Below are positions 12,501-25,079 of a DNA stretch of 64,000 bases, in pieces. A program made the position numbers and the translations under genes. The stretch lies in contig CAJNOL010000083.1 in the NCBI GenBank assembly GCA_905250125.1, forward strand, positions 62,001 through 126,000. Direction: 5' to 3'. The notes beneath the pieces were generated by a model, which searched no databases, had not been told where the DNA came from, and saw only the letters and a list, made by a program, of their open reading frames with translations. How positions within the stretch are numbered: the first letter of the stretch is position 1; each line of letters begins with the position of its first letter. This stretch comes from Rotaria sordida (taxonomy: Eukaryota; Rotifera; Eurotatoria; Philodinida; Philodinidae).

Positions 12501-15500
12501 ATCTATACTAATCAAATCTCAACATAAACAGTTGCCTTAAATAAATTCGACAAAAAAAGAAGGTGATTTTCTTTTTTCAGTTATATAGAAGGTAAAATGT
12601 TGCCAGTGACAATAGAATTTTTTAGAAAAAAAGAATTCTATTGAACATTGTACCAAGATTTTAGGGAGTATTGCTTATACTGTTCGTAGAGCACTTCTTA
12701 CTAAGGATGACCTTCTTCCGTATCACAGGGTAATATATGATTCTTTCTCATTCTATGCGCGAGGAATAAATAAAATAAACTCGTTTACTAACGGTGTATT
12801 GAACAAAAATTGACTAGAACCAAAATTTGTTGGCAATACTTTCAAAAAATAGCTTTTTCTAAGGAACATATTAGAAGACCCCCGTTGTAACTTATGAACG
12901 ATAAGAAAAAATAGAAGACCCCGGGTCTTTTAATGTGTCGAAGACTTCAATAAAAACTTTTTTCCTTCATTTCGATCACAGCATTTTTTGCATAAATCAA
13001 TTCGAGTATGCTGATTATGAATATAATATTTAGAATAAATAGAACTGTAATCGCTGTGGGGTGCGGTGAATTCAATGTAATCAATTATAGGGCTCCCTGA
13101 CTGAAAATTGCTAGCTTCAGGTTTAAACTTTAAGTGAATCATGTCGCAAAAAAAAACCAGCTTTTTCTTCCTCAAAATGATGAATTCTATTCGAATTCGA
13201 GCAAGAAAAAACGATCTGATGTCAAATTAAACAACAAACTAGTGATTTCATGGTCTATGCTTGATTACATTTCCCCTGTTCATTTGTGAAGTCGATGCTG
13301 TTGCAGCATGAAAATTTGTGACAATAGGTAACTTTTTGAGCTCTTTCTGATGGTATTTTGAAAAAAAAATCGAAATAAAGTATCCATCACAGTTTTTTGA
13401 AGAAAACGATAGCACCATCATGTTTCGCATGACTCAGAACTTATGTATCCAAGTCTTTGAAGCAAAATATAGTCGTTATAAAGCATCACAAAACTGATTT
13501 TATACTACATTGAAAAAACAAAAGGTACGATACGAAACTAAAAAATGTTGCGTACATGGGTAAGAAACTCTAAAAAGCATTTCCTCAGTGCATAAGAAGT
13601 CTTTTCAAAGGTTTTGTAATATTGTACAAAAACACAAGAAGAAGAAGGTTTCGAATTGATGTCAATTCTTGAAACACTTTCGTTTTTAGTGTAGGACATT
13701 TGCGATACAGGAAATATAAGTCTTAGTTCTCTTGATTGATGAAATCAACCAAAAATTTTGAAAACTTGGATATCTAGGTTTTTGGCCATGTGGAATACGA
13801 TTTCTATCTATGGAATATGATCAGGAATCATCTCAGACTTGATTCGAATATAAAAATCTCAAATTCGCATGGATCAGAAAAACGGCTTTATCCGCCCATG
13901 TTCTTTAGAGAAATTAAAACCAATATCAATGGAACTTCACTAATGTTTCGCTAACATAATAATAATTTTTAATGACTATTCAAAGAACTAAACAAAATTT
14001 GCCGTCCATAGTCAGAAAAAAAAGAAATCGAAATGATTAAATGAATTTACATTTCAATCGAATCTAAAGAAAGTAATAATTTGGAAGCATTAATATTGAT
14101 TTTTGAGTCTCAAACCGATTCTTTAGTTCCAGTTTCAACTAAAAAAACTTAGGAGGAAATCTTTCCAGGTGTTAAATCACTAGACGATGGTCGTTTGATG
14201 AGTACTAAAATGGTTCGGTTTTCCAGGCTTTCGTTCTTGAGATATCGAAATTTTACCGGTTTTTTTCCATCAAAAAGCTGTGATCATATGAAAAATCGAC
14301 TTTTGAATTTCTACTTCTAACTTTGTATGAACAAAGTTAAAAGTCGAAAATTAATTTTTTGTATGGCTACAGCTTTTTATTGAAAAATCCAGTAAAATCT
14401 CGATATCTCGAGAACGGAGACTCGAGAAACTACAAATTTTTTACTTCAATCTTAGTAAAAGTATCTGTTGATATCTAAATGAAACAGGGTATATGAAAAT
14501 ATCAAGAATAAATTTTACAAAAGAATTTCTATTCAGAAGTCTTCTAGAGATTCCTAAGAGTAATTTATTCTTTATATGACATAAAGTCCATACTGAAAAT
14601 TTTTAGTAAAATACTCAAATTAAGAAAAATAAAGAAAAAAGTATAAATAAGGTTTATACAAAAAATGTGAAATCTTTTATTTTTTAATATTTAATAGTGT
14701 CATGCAAAAAAACGTCATCCAAATATGAATTATGATGTATTACAATTATCTCATGAAGAAGCTGAACAAACAATAAATGCTTATATGAAAGAACGTGGTC
14801 TTGAATCAAAATTTAATATAAATGGTCAAGATTCAAAACATCAATATCAATGTTCATTATGTCCATTTCGTTCAAATCATCCAAAATTTATTGAACAACA
14901 TATTAATAGAAATCATTCAAATAAACCATATACAAAAATGATTATTAATAAAAAACCACACCACCACCATCACCACCACCACCAACAACAACAACAAATC
15001 AATAAAATAAATTCATTTATACAAACAAATGGTCATAATCAAATAAAACAAAATCATACAAATGAACAACATGATGATAAAATTTATTCAAAATTTATGA
15101 TAAAACCACCAACAAAAACAAATTATCAAAAATCAAATGGTGATAATCATGATGAACAAAATAAATATGAAATTAAATCACAAACACTTTATAATCGTTC
15201 AAGTTTAATACAATCTGATGGTACAATACTTTTACCTGATCCATCACAAATTGTTTATTCAAATTTTTCTTCACATGCTAATTTTAATCCAAATCGTTTA
15301 TTTTATTGTTCATTATGTTATCGTGGTTATCGTTGGCGTTATGATGTTAAACGTCATCATAAAACAATGCATGAATCACCTGAAGATGAAGCTGCTATGG
15401 GTTTATCAATGAGTCCAAAATCAATAAAACGTCGTAATAAAGAATTTAATAGAAATTTTCGTTATTTAGAATATGTACCACAATTAGATGGTCTTATATC

Positions 15501-18500
15501 AGCATCAATGTCAAGTGTTAGTAATCAATATATATTAAAACAAGAAAATAGTATTGAAGAAGAACGTTTATTAGCCGGTACAACAGATGATGATGATGAT
15601 GATGGTAGTAGTGGTGAATGTCAACAAAATCAAGATAATGAACTTAAATTAAGTATTGCTGATCCACGTACTGTTGATGTAACAGAAGATGAAGCAGCAG
15701 CTTTATTTATGATTGAACCACATAAATCTGATAATAGTTCAATTATTGTTGATGATCATCCAGATGATTCAATAATTATATTTGAAGATGATCGACAAAA
15801 TTTTAATGAAATAAAAGATAAAAATTTATTAATAACAAATGAAATAACAAAAATATCTGTTCGTACACCAACAGGTTTTAAACCATATCGTTGTCCATAT
15901 TGTTTTTATCGTACAAATTGGCGTACAGATTCATTACGACATATACGAGCACGACATAAAGTTGAACCAAATCAAGATGGTTATTATGAAATGCCAGCTG
16001 AAGAAGCTGAACGTACATATGAAGAATATGAACGTACATTTGGTTTTATTGTTTCAAAAAAAGTTTTAGGACGTTTTACTGATTTTCGTCATATTGAATG
16101 GAAAGATTTACAAAAATCTATATGGGAAAAAATTAAAGATAAACAAGGTTATGAACAAATTATATATGATCGTCTTCGACCAGATAATTATTCTGAAATA
16201 ACAAAAATACATTCAGATATTTCATTCAAACCAATTGTAACATCAATATTAAATAAAACATCAATAATAAAAAAAAAACGAATGTTTACTTGTATGGAAT
16301 GTGCATTTCGTTCACATAAACTTATTGAATTAGATAAACATATTTGTGCACGAATTCAAAAAGTAAATTTTCTCTTTTTTTTGTTTGATAAAAATTTAAT
16401 TTATTTTTTATTTCTTGTTTTGTTTTGTTTTTTTAAATAGTCTCAACAAGAAAAACCTCATGGAAAATTTCTTGTTTCACTTTATCAATGTACAAAATGT
16501 TCATATCGAACAATATATAATAATTATGCAAGAAAACATATTTATTTACATCGATTAAAAAATAAAAAAACTAAATATTTTTATTATTGTTCATTTTGTG
16601 GTTATAATCATTATCAACGAAATAGAATAATTGTACATATTGCTCAACATCATTCAATGAAAAATACATTAACAACAACCATTCCTTGTCAGGTATATAT
16701 AGATATTCAAAATTGTTTGTTCATTTTTTGTAGGAGAAGATAATTCAAAGTAGGAATGCAACAGTGGCAATGTATCGTTCGCCGACATATCGTACTACCA
16801 GTGGCGCCGATTCACCGTTCATCGATGACAGTGGGTATACCATACATTGGTACGCCGTACTGTCGTTTGCACTAGTCTAAACATATATATGTATAGATTA
16901 ATGATGAAGACGGCGAACGCATAATAAGACTAAGATGATCTTGGATTGATTTCGATTCTTTCCGGTTGAGAAAGTCATCTCAAGAAAAGAGCTGAGTTTT
17001 ATAAAAGTACACTAAAAGTTTTCAGGATTTAGAAAGCCGAATCTATAGGAGGTTTGTCTATTTTGTTGAAATAGATTTACTCGCACGGAAAAAGTTGAAA
17101 TGAACTTAAGATCATCGTAGTTTTATCATAAGACTATTGTCTTCACTATGGTTTGAGTCTGATGCTTGTCTAGACCAGTGTATCACTATTAAGAGTGAAC
17201 AATGGACCGGCCTATGGTAGTACTGATGATCACCGTCACCTTTGCATTCTCAATTCAAAGATTTTGTTTTTGAGTATCAACAAAAATTTCATATAGTTGA
17301 TTATGATCAATGAATGATAGTTGTACAACTGAGAATAAAGAGAATTGATTATATTTTACTGTTTTATGAGAGAGGATTGTTACATATCTTATATCTTTGA
17401 AACCAAAATTCGATCAAATCACATTTAGTTGAATAAATACATCGATCGATGAGAAAACTTGTCAATACAACCGAAGATTCGTTTTTTTTTGCATATATCT
17501 TAAATGATTGATTACAAATTATGTAAATAAAAGAGTTCCTGCTAGAAGAAATCTGTCGAATAACGAACAAATGTAATTTCAATTCAGAATAGGATTGTTC
17601 TCTCATTGTTTGCATATTGTACATACTACACTTTCCTTGCACAAGATTTGACTTTTCTATAACATTAATAGTGATCCATCGTAAGCAAATCGATCGAAGT
17701 AACTGGCAATAACTGTTGAATAATCAATATTTGTCTTTCGGGATGTGGAGTTTCAGTTTACTGATCACCGATGTCACCGACTCATTGTAGTTAGTACACA
17801 ATGACACACTACTACTAGTGTTTACTGAAACATTGGGACATATCGCTACAAAAAAAGGCATGTTTTTATAGAGTTGCTGCTGCAATGCTGCAGCGAACGT
17901 GGATGCCATTGTAGTCAGTGTCTCAGTGGATTCTATGTCGGTGACTCACGATTTAGTATTTACACCAACACTGCACATCCCTAATTTTGTATTGTTATGG
18001 TGATTACAGGAAGAAACGCCATTTGTATAACAAAATAATGGAAATAAATTTCTTCTGTAAAATGAATGGAAAATTCCTGATGATCCGATAAGCATTCTCA
18101 TCAACTATATTACCAGACAAATGTCTATTCTCTATTTCAAGCCAATAATTTTGTTGCTTAACTCTAAGGATTTTTGGCTGAGCTTTCATGGACAAGATAT
18201 CGTACCAGGTCGGAGAACTTCAAATAATGATAAGAACTTGGAAGCAGAAATTCAATAATCAAATCCGGTAGCTGAATTTTTCTGGTTTCTATCAAAACTG
18301 ACCATAACTATTCCGACTCAGAAATCGGATACATTCATTGGATTCCTGCTTCTAATCTTCTATCATTTTCCCTAGTTTTCCAAACAAAATTATCTTTACA
18401 TTATTCATCTGAAATCTTATGTCTACTTACTAACAAATTATTATAGTTCAAAAAATTTTCAAAATCTATTGATTCCATAGAAAAACAATTTTTATTAAAT

Positions 18501-20683
18501 TCTATTTAGTATAATTCCGATGCTGATTTTACAATTAAACAAATTAATTTACGTCGATCATTTATTGAACGTCAATTAAATAATAATAAAACAACTAAAA
18601 CTCGAATTTTTTATTGTACTCATTGTACACATGTATCAACATCAATATTAGAACATAATCATCATCAATCATGTCATCAAGAAAATTCATTAAATTTATA
18701 TAAATGTAATCATTGTTCATTTTCATCAAATTCTTTATTGTATACAGTAAGTTATTATTTCGTTTTGTTTTGTTTTGTTTTTTTTTAATATTAATTTTAT
18801 TTTATATTCTATTCATAAATTAGCGTCAACATAATTTATTACATTCAAAATCAAGTCGATTATTATCGCTATATATTGATACAAAAAATTTGAAACATCT
18901 TTGTAAATTTTCTTTTTTGTTTTTGTTTTAAATAATAACACATTTTATTTTATTTTTGTTTTATATAGCCGTTTCAACAATTTTTCAAGAAACTCTTGGT
19001 AAAAATCATCGTTATCATTGTCCATTTTGTAAAAAATTTTCATCGAGTACATCATCATTAATTCTTGATCATATTAGAGTATGTTTTATTTTGATTGTTT
19101 GATTTTTTTTTTAAATATTTTCTCGATTTATCTTAGAATATTCATACTAGTAACAGTAATCAATTTGATGATAACTTAATAATCGGCTCGGATATGGCCA
19201 AAGAAATACTTGGATTAGGAGGTAAAACAATTTTGAACTATAAGAACACAACTGGATAAGATGAGTATCCTTCATTTCAAAAGCCATCTATACCGTTTTG
19301 CAGACTGATTCGTGACACATCGAATGGTATATAGGAAGTCGTTTTTTTTTTGTCAAGCTTTTATGTTCTGACAAGCCAAATACAAGTTAAAAGATATTAT
19401 AGCAATTGTGAGTGATATAATCAAATATTAAGACTCAATATGTCTCCAAACCAACCAACATTAAATTTTGTTGAAAGTTTTTTCAATTGTGTATATCTAA
19501 TAATACTCACAATAACTTTATCCGTACGCAAAACATCGTAATATGTTTTACTAACTTATGTAACTTGTGACTTTGATATTGTTCCCGAGAGCAAAAACAA
19601 TCAACCATGCAACTTTCTCAAAAATTCTATGTCACCTTGATTGTCCTCTGAATTGATATGCATCAGAATCAAATCGACCAATCAATGTCTAAAAACAGTC
19701 AATTTTTCGATTTCTAACGGCAGGAAACTATATGAGTTTTGCGATATATACTTTTTAAGTGAAAACGTTTCTATGTATTAATAATAAATTCATCATGCTC
19801 TATCATTTGACATATACGGATGCTTCGAAGATAGAAAAAAAAAAATTTCGATTTCGGCCCCTGGAGAGGTCTACGGAAATGGACTATTACAAAGATTAGT
19901 TTGTGTTTTATTTTGTTCCTTACGAATTTAGATTCTGAATAACTGGATATGATTAGAGTATAAGGCTCTATGAGATTCAACATATGTTTGGTGTCTTATG
20001 AGATTTAAAAACTTTGCATATCCTCGTACCTTCTTCTAGATGCCGAAAGCGAACAAATTTTTTGTCATTTTTGAAAGATCCGTACATATCAAATGATAGA
20101 TTATGATGAATTTAGTATTAATAGATAGAAATTTTTTCATTCAAAAAGTATTTCTCGCAAAATTTATGTAATCTTTTGCCTTTAGGAATCAAAAAATTGG
20201 TCCTTTTTAGGTATTGACTGATTGATTTGACTATGACACACACCAATTCCGAAGACAATCAAATGGTATACTTATAGAGATTGGGGTGGCATAGAATTTT
20301 TAAGAAAGTTGCACGACTGATCACCTTTGCTCTCGGGAACAATATCAAAGAATTTAATACCTTATAAAATTTAAAAATTACAGATGTTAGTAACAATACT
20401 AAGGTTTTGAGTGTGAAGAAAGTTATTGTGAATATTATTAGATATACACAATTGAAGAAACTTTAAACAAAATTTGATCATATCATCTACCATCACTATA
20501 ATATCCCTTAGCTGGAATATGATTTGTTAGAACATAAAAACTTGATGAAAAAATAATATAGATGACTTTTCAAATGATAAGTAGCCGTTTTATCCGATAT
20601 GATCATTTTCATTTATTCGATTATACATATATATTTTATATTTAGAAATGGCAACTGATAATCCACGAATGGATATTAGTTAA
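9561..20683 (+). CDS. Multi-C2H2 zinc-finger protein, 15 exons
   Basis: Exons: 9561-9678, 9753-9850, 9910-9979, 10050-10292, 10405-10547, 10612-11159, 11214-11342, 11404-11512, 14698-16362, 16441-16692, 18510-18746, 18824-18902, 18969-19078, 19137-19221, 20646-20683. All have GT-AG borders and consistent phase, giving about 1,307 residues. It is probably a nuclear DNA-binding regulator. I count about 14 C2H2 fingers, starting CPEC (residue ~16), CKIC, CKYC, CPHC, CSIC, CSLC, CSLC, CPYC, CMEC, CTKC, CSFC, CTHC, CNHC and CPFC. The CMEC finger lacks a clear last histidine. Two fingers are followed by similar acidic motifs (LSHEEAEQTINAYM and MPAEEAERTYEEYE). There is a His/Gln tract near 14958 and acidic runs. 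Introns split several fingers. Three introns are long (3,185, 1,817 and 1,424 bp); the rest are 48-112 bp. The last exon is inferred: reading through its donor instead would end the protein at 19259. The fingers recall the REST/ZNF462 type, but I cannot assign an orthologue. Confidence 0.82.
11513..14697 (+). other. Long intron 8 of the zinc-finger gene, repeat-derived
   Basis: 3,185 bp between a finger's two halves. It holds four copies of an AGAAGACC motif (near 11729, 11777, 12869, 12911), the inner pair and outer pair about 1.1 kb apart. An inverted repeat lies near its 3' end. Minus-strand open frames between 11.8 and 13.4 kb are short and not recognisable; they may be transposon remains. 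Confidence 0.55.
14205..14460. repeat. Inverted repeat in intron 8 of the zinc-finger gene
   Basis: Arms of about 125 bp meet near 14328 (AACTTTGT, a short turn, ACAAAGTT). Matching outer blocks are GAGATATCGAAATTTTACC near 14241 and its partner ending CTCGATATCTCGAGAA near 14413, and AAAAAGCTGTGATCATATG near 14273 with CATGGCTACAGCTTTTTAT-like sequence near 14364. Arms are diverged. It is likely one copy of a dispersed foldback repeat. Confidence 0.6.
16751..17983. mobile_element. Possible non-autonomous DNA transposon in intron 10 of the zinc-finger gene
   Basis: The sequence begins TAGGAATGCAACAGTG and ends with the reverse complement of TAGGGATGTGCAGTG, with further weak inner similarity (both reach CGACATA). 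This would be a 1.23-kb element filling most of the 1,817-bp intron. The flanking 8 bases do not match, so no target duplication supports it. There is no transposase frame. Tentative. Confidence 0.3.
19252..20604. repeat. Large inverted repeat (~1.35 kb) in the last intron of the zinc-finger gene
   Basis: The left arm, about 19252-19835, pairs with about 20070-20604 around a ~230-bp spacer. Clear pairs are TCAATTGTGTATATCTAATA near 19482 with TATTAGATATACACAATTGA near 20437, CACCTTGATTGTCCTCTGAA with the block near 20250, and CATTTGACATATACGGAT near 19804 with ATCCGTACATATCAAATG near 20079. Identity looks moderate to high with indels. It occupies nearly the whole 1,424-bp intron between exons 14 and 15. 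Confidence 0.8.
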
Positions 20684-23162
20684 TTATTCTCCAAGAGAAT
20701 TTTTTTCTGAAATATGTTCATTTGAGAACGAGGAAAAACAAAAAATAAACTTTAATTTTTTTTTCTCCTTTTTTGTGTGTTATGTCAGATGTTTTTTTTT
20801 TCTCTCTCTTCTTTTTGTTTTCTTTGTTCTATTCCATTTCTCCTATTAAAATGCAACGATGTATCGGTCTTTGTTGATGCAATTGCTGTGTTCTTCTTTT
20901 TTCCTTTTTGTTGATATCTATAGTGTGATGTTCTGTTTGTGTGAACTTTAGTCCCTTTCTTGTTTTCTTCTTTTTTTTTTTCTTCTTCTTTCTGTTGTAG
21001 ACGAATATTCGTCTTCTATTACATCGAAACATTTCACTGTCATCTTAGTTTGTACACTATGTGTTTAAAAAAGAAAAACTCTGAAGAAAACTATTCTTTC
21101 TTTAAAAAATAGTATGTTTTCTGTAACGGTTGGTTTTTTTTTTGTCTCTATCATTTGTCTCTTCCTATCTATTTTTGTTGCCTTTCTATCTATATATGTT
21201 GAACACATACATCTTATTCTCATTCATGTATTATATTCGTTCTTCTATCCGTATCTGACTGAAGTCATATGAAACACAGCAGAAAGAGAAATTAATATTC
21301 CAATGAGGCTAAAAAGCAGAAAATAAAGATATGGTTTATATTTAGAATTATGATTTCATCTATTAGTTAGAAATGTAAATAATTAGTTATGAGATAAATT
21401 GTCTTTTTGAACTCATTTTGATTGAAAGAATTATTAAAGATTTAGATTTTTTTGTAAATATCTAAAGAATATATCATTGATAAATCAGGGATTTTTTTTT
21501 TGTTTGGATGATACCGATCTGTTTACAACGAATGATTCACGTGAAAAAATGAGTTTTTTTTAAAGAGTATATGTCATCGAATTAACTTCTTGAGGACGGG
21601 GTTACTTTTAAGCAATTCTCTGTGTTATTTTCTCTATTAAATAAAATTATTTTCAAAAAGCTTCAAATTGATGCCAGAAAACTGTTTTTAGTGGTCTTGA
21701 TTTTCCAGACATTCTCATTCAAGTAGTTTTTTGGAATATTTAGATCCACAAATTCTGATAGAGAATTCTTTCAACTACTTAAATATTTTTTTTCCGGTTC
21801 TTATTAGCTATTACCATTCTAAATATTAATAAGTTCTATAGGCTCAATTTCTTTTAAAGTACTAATAACTACTTTAAATATGTTCAAATAATATTTATTC
21901 GTTAAAAATATAATATCTAAATGATATAAGTAACTCTTCATTTTTCTATAAGAAAACATTTATCTGTCATTATTTATCACATATGAGAGAACTATGAGAA
22001 TATTTAAATTTTTCTTATATTTGATTATGATTCGCTCACAATTTTTTTAAGCTTCTGATTCTGATAAATATTCAAAAAAAAAATCTTATTATTAAAAAGT
22101 TTTATGGACATTATTTTAATAAACTCTAAGCATCATATTCACTTGTTGAAAAATCAAAAGTCATCATATATGGAAGATTATCAAATGAATAAGGCTCTTT
22201 TCTTGAAGATCAGAAAATAATTTCACCTTTGTCTTTCTTCAAATAACTACTTGTTTGTTTATTTTAATCATTGATTTTTTTTTATGTTTCTTAATCGATA
22301 AATATTTCCTTTTCAAAAGTTCTTTTACTAAGATAACATGTTTTTGTTCATCCATATATTTTTTTTCGAATGATCATATATATAAAAGAATTGACCAAAG
22401 ATCTTCGAGTCCATTACAAATAATAAAAATTCATGATAGAATATGACCAGTTATAAAACCAAAAACAAGTATAAATGGATCTATAAGCCAACCAATTCTT
22501 TGACTTATACTCGAAATAATTAATATTAAAACATATTCTTTCATTCGTTGATAAGATTTATGACGTGAATTTACATTTCGTACATGATCAATAATACGTT
22601 TAGCAATGACAATAAGTATAATAAAATAGGAGTGTTGCATGAGAAAACTATCTTACGAACAGCTGAGCGTGTCGAATGGTCCTCTGGTTCTTAAGAATTT
22701 CTTCACGTGCTCTTTCTTTTTGTCTCTAAAAAGTTTTCTCCAAAAGGTTCGAAAGTATGGTTTCTAGATTCTCATGCACCGCGCCTATTACTTATTAACT
22801 GTCGTCGCATAAAAATGAAGAAATATTGTTTCAATGTTTATATCAATACCATTGTATATATAGATATCACGTGACAGTTGTGTCGAAAATCAAACAAGAA
22901 TACGTCAAAGAATATCAATTGATGAAGTAATTTTAAGGATTTGCTCTTCATCTTATGAAGTGATCAAAAGCATCTTACAATATATATTCTGTCAATTTTA
23001 TTTTATATTTATGTTCAGTTTCTTTGAATTGATACATTTTATAATTAATATATCTTATGTCAGATACATAATGATCAAGTTACGGAATAATTTCTTATCC
23101 TAATTATCGGTATTGAATGGAAGACATCAATTTTTAAAGGAATGGCAAATAAAGTTTTAGAC
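20684..23162. other. Gene-poor spacer downstream of the zinc-finger gene
   Basis: AT-rich, with a pyrimidine-rich stretch at about 20760-21200. No confident gene. A minus-strand frame at 22434-22640 has hydrophobic segments (VLILIISSISQRIGWLIDPF) and could be a piece of a membrane protein gene; it is noted separately. Confidence 0.5.
22431..22640 (-). pseudogene. Possible relic of a membrane protein gene
   Basis: A 69-residue minus-strand open frame with a basic middle (RIIDHVRNVNSRHKSYQRMK) between two hydrophobic segments, resembling a cytoplasmic loop between membrane helices of a 7TM receptor. Just upstream (to the right) another frame reads REEILKNQRTIRHAQLF. No full gene could be assembled and no family assigned. 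Confidence 0.25.
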
Positions 23163-23170
23163 TGTTCTAT

Positions 23171-23362
23171 TAGTGGCGTAACTAAACGCAAGCTAGAAAG
23201 AGATCTAAGACCTTCCCGTTTCTTATAAACCGTTGAGTTTCTTTTGAAAAGGGCGCTTGAGTATCTTATAGAAGTGTTACCAGAGAGTCTTTGTCTTCCC
23301 TTATAGACATGGTGAGGAAGCTAAGCATGCCCATTCTACGACTTCTTCTGGGTGCGTCACTA
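23171..23362. mobile_element. hAT-like MITE, 192 bp
   Basis: Ends are inverted: TAGTGGCGTAACTA at the left, and the reverse complement of TAGTGACGCACCCA at the right (10 of 14 identical). It is flanked by near-identical 8-mers, TGTTCTAT (23163-23170) and TGTTCGAT (23363-23370), 7 of 8 identical. An 8-bp target duplication and a short length without coding capacity fit a non-autonomous hAT element. It lies between genes. Confidence 0.6.
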
Positions 23363-23658
23363 TGTTCGATAAGAAATTATCATTATTCAGTCAAATAGTT
23401 AGTAATCTGCAATGATTACATTGAAAAAAACTCAATATTTCTTCATTTTTCAGTATACTTCAACACGTCAAATATCTCTGAAATTACATATTTTAGTAAT
23501 CTCATATTTTCATACTGTAACATCATGATCAGGCATTCAAAGTTATAAATTTTTATTATCTATTTTCGTTTTGCCATATATTTCTCGTATATCTGAATGT
23601 TTACATGCATCCAATACTTTTCAATCCGTAGAATGTTGATGATGGTTTTTGAAAATGT

Positions 23659-24063
23659 TTACACGAGTACAAAATGACGTTGTTGTAGTAGATTAGCAAC
23701 CGTCTGATTACAAGGGAACTCTGCATATTTTGTGCACGAAGGATAAATGTAAAAACAGTTTAGAACGAACGAAGCAGCATTTATAACACTATCATGCGTG
23801 ATCAAATAATCATATTTCAAGAAAGTACCTGATCTGTCAATAAGAAATATATCAGATATTTCGATTAGGATCAAATATAAACGTATGATATTTGGTTGGA
23901 TGTGAGTTTTAAAAAAAGTCATAATTTTAATATGAAAACATATTTCTCCAAAAGAATCGCTTTATTGAGTATCAATCAGTCGAGTTCGTCCGGTCCAAAA
24001 TTTTCCGACCTGAGCTCCATTGAAACCAGAACCAACTTCATGGGCTCTATCAATGAGTGCCTA
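23659..24063 (-). pseudogene. Possible remnant exons of an unrecognised gene
   Basis: On the minus strand an AG acceptor (CTATAG) near 24064 precedes an open stretch reading ALIDRAHEVGSGFNGAQVGK and ending at a stop near 23964. Its composition is protein-like. Farther along, 23659-23850 reads YDYLITHDSVINAASFVLNC and ends with a stop. The two may be neighbouring exons of one decayed or unrecognised gene. I cannot assign a family. Confidence 0.25.
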
Positions 24064-24724
24064 TAGATATTTTTGACTTTTTTCACATGAATTCCTCTTA
24101 ATAGATTTAATTTCATTGTAAAGTAGATTGAAGTATCATACTTGTTTACTGATCCAAAATTAAAATAAATCAGGTTGAATATTTTAAATCCTTTCACACA
24201 CACTACGAATTAGTTACAAGATTTTTTCTTCGCTTTTTAGTCGAAACTTATTCAACAAACATAATCAAAATATTGACTGTCAGGTTGTTTATAATGAATT
24301 TTGTAAATATTGATTACTGACAGATCAATTATAAAAATACCTATTCTTTCATATCTTGTTTGAAAAGAAGTGCAGTATATTTTCGATATTTCTTTTCTAT
24401 CAAATCAATACAAAATGACTACTTTACCTCAAAATATTTTCTCTGGAATAGCATTTTTTTTATATAGATTGTAGTTCTTTCTTAAATATCAGTAACCGAT
24501 AGAAATAAGAGAAAAATGTAAAATCAACAAGAAAACAAACGTAACACTTACATTGACGATGAAACATCCTCAAATATGATTCACCGATCGAGCTGATGTT
24601 TTGCTCATAAGTAGATGTACAATCATGTGTGACAACAAAAGCTCAGTGCAAATGTTCAGGACATTTTAAGATTCATGAAACCTATCTATGAGCAAAATTT
24701 TAGGTTGAAATTTCCTAATTCGGT

Positions 24725-24934
24725 TTTTTCACAGATACCTTGCTGGAGATAGATCAATTCAGCAAAATTGTAATAATTTTGGAAGAACAGTGTATGAGGA
24801 CGAATCCTTATAGGTTTCTACTGGTTTCGTCGGGATCTATTAATGGTCAAATTATCCGTTCAATTGGTGAGTCACACTTGGGGACCTTCCCTCGAGAGAT
24901 AATTGTAAATATTTTCACAAATGGGATCGATTAG
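24725..24934 (+). pseudogene. Possible isolated coding exon or relic
   Basis: Open frame to TAG at 24932-24934 reading IDQFSKIVIILEEQCMRTNP and then FLLVSSGSINGQIIRSIGES. The composition is very protein-like, and an AG acceptor (TTTTTTCACAG) lies just upstream. No partner exons were found nearby on this strand. The FLLVSSGS motif recalls a domain common in rotifer multi-domain proteins, but I cannot name it safely. Confidence 0.3.
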
Positions 24935-25079
24935 TTAAAATATTCTTTTCTTGCTAATATCAATATTTCATGCTTTATTGAATATAGAATAAGAAAGACT
25001 GACAATAGACGCAATTAACAACAATAATAACAGCAAAAATATATGATACAAATGTTTTCTTTTTTTTTTTTTTGAGATA

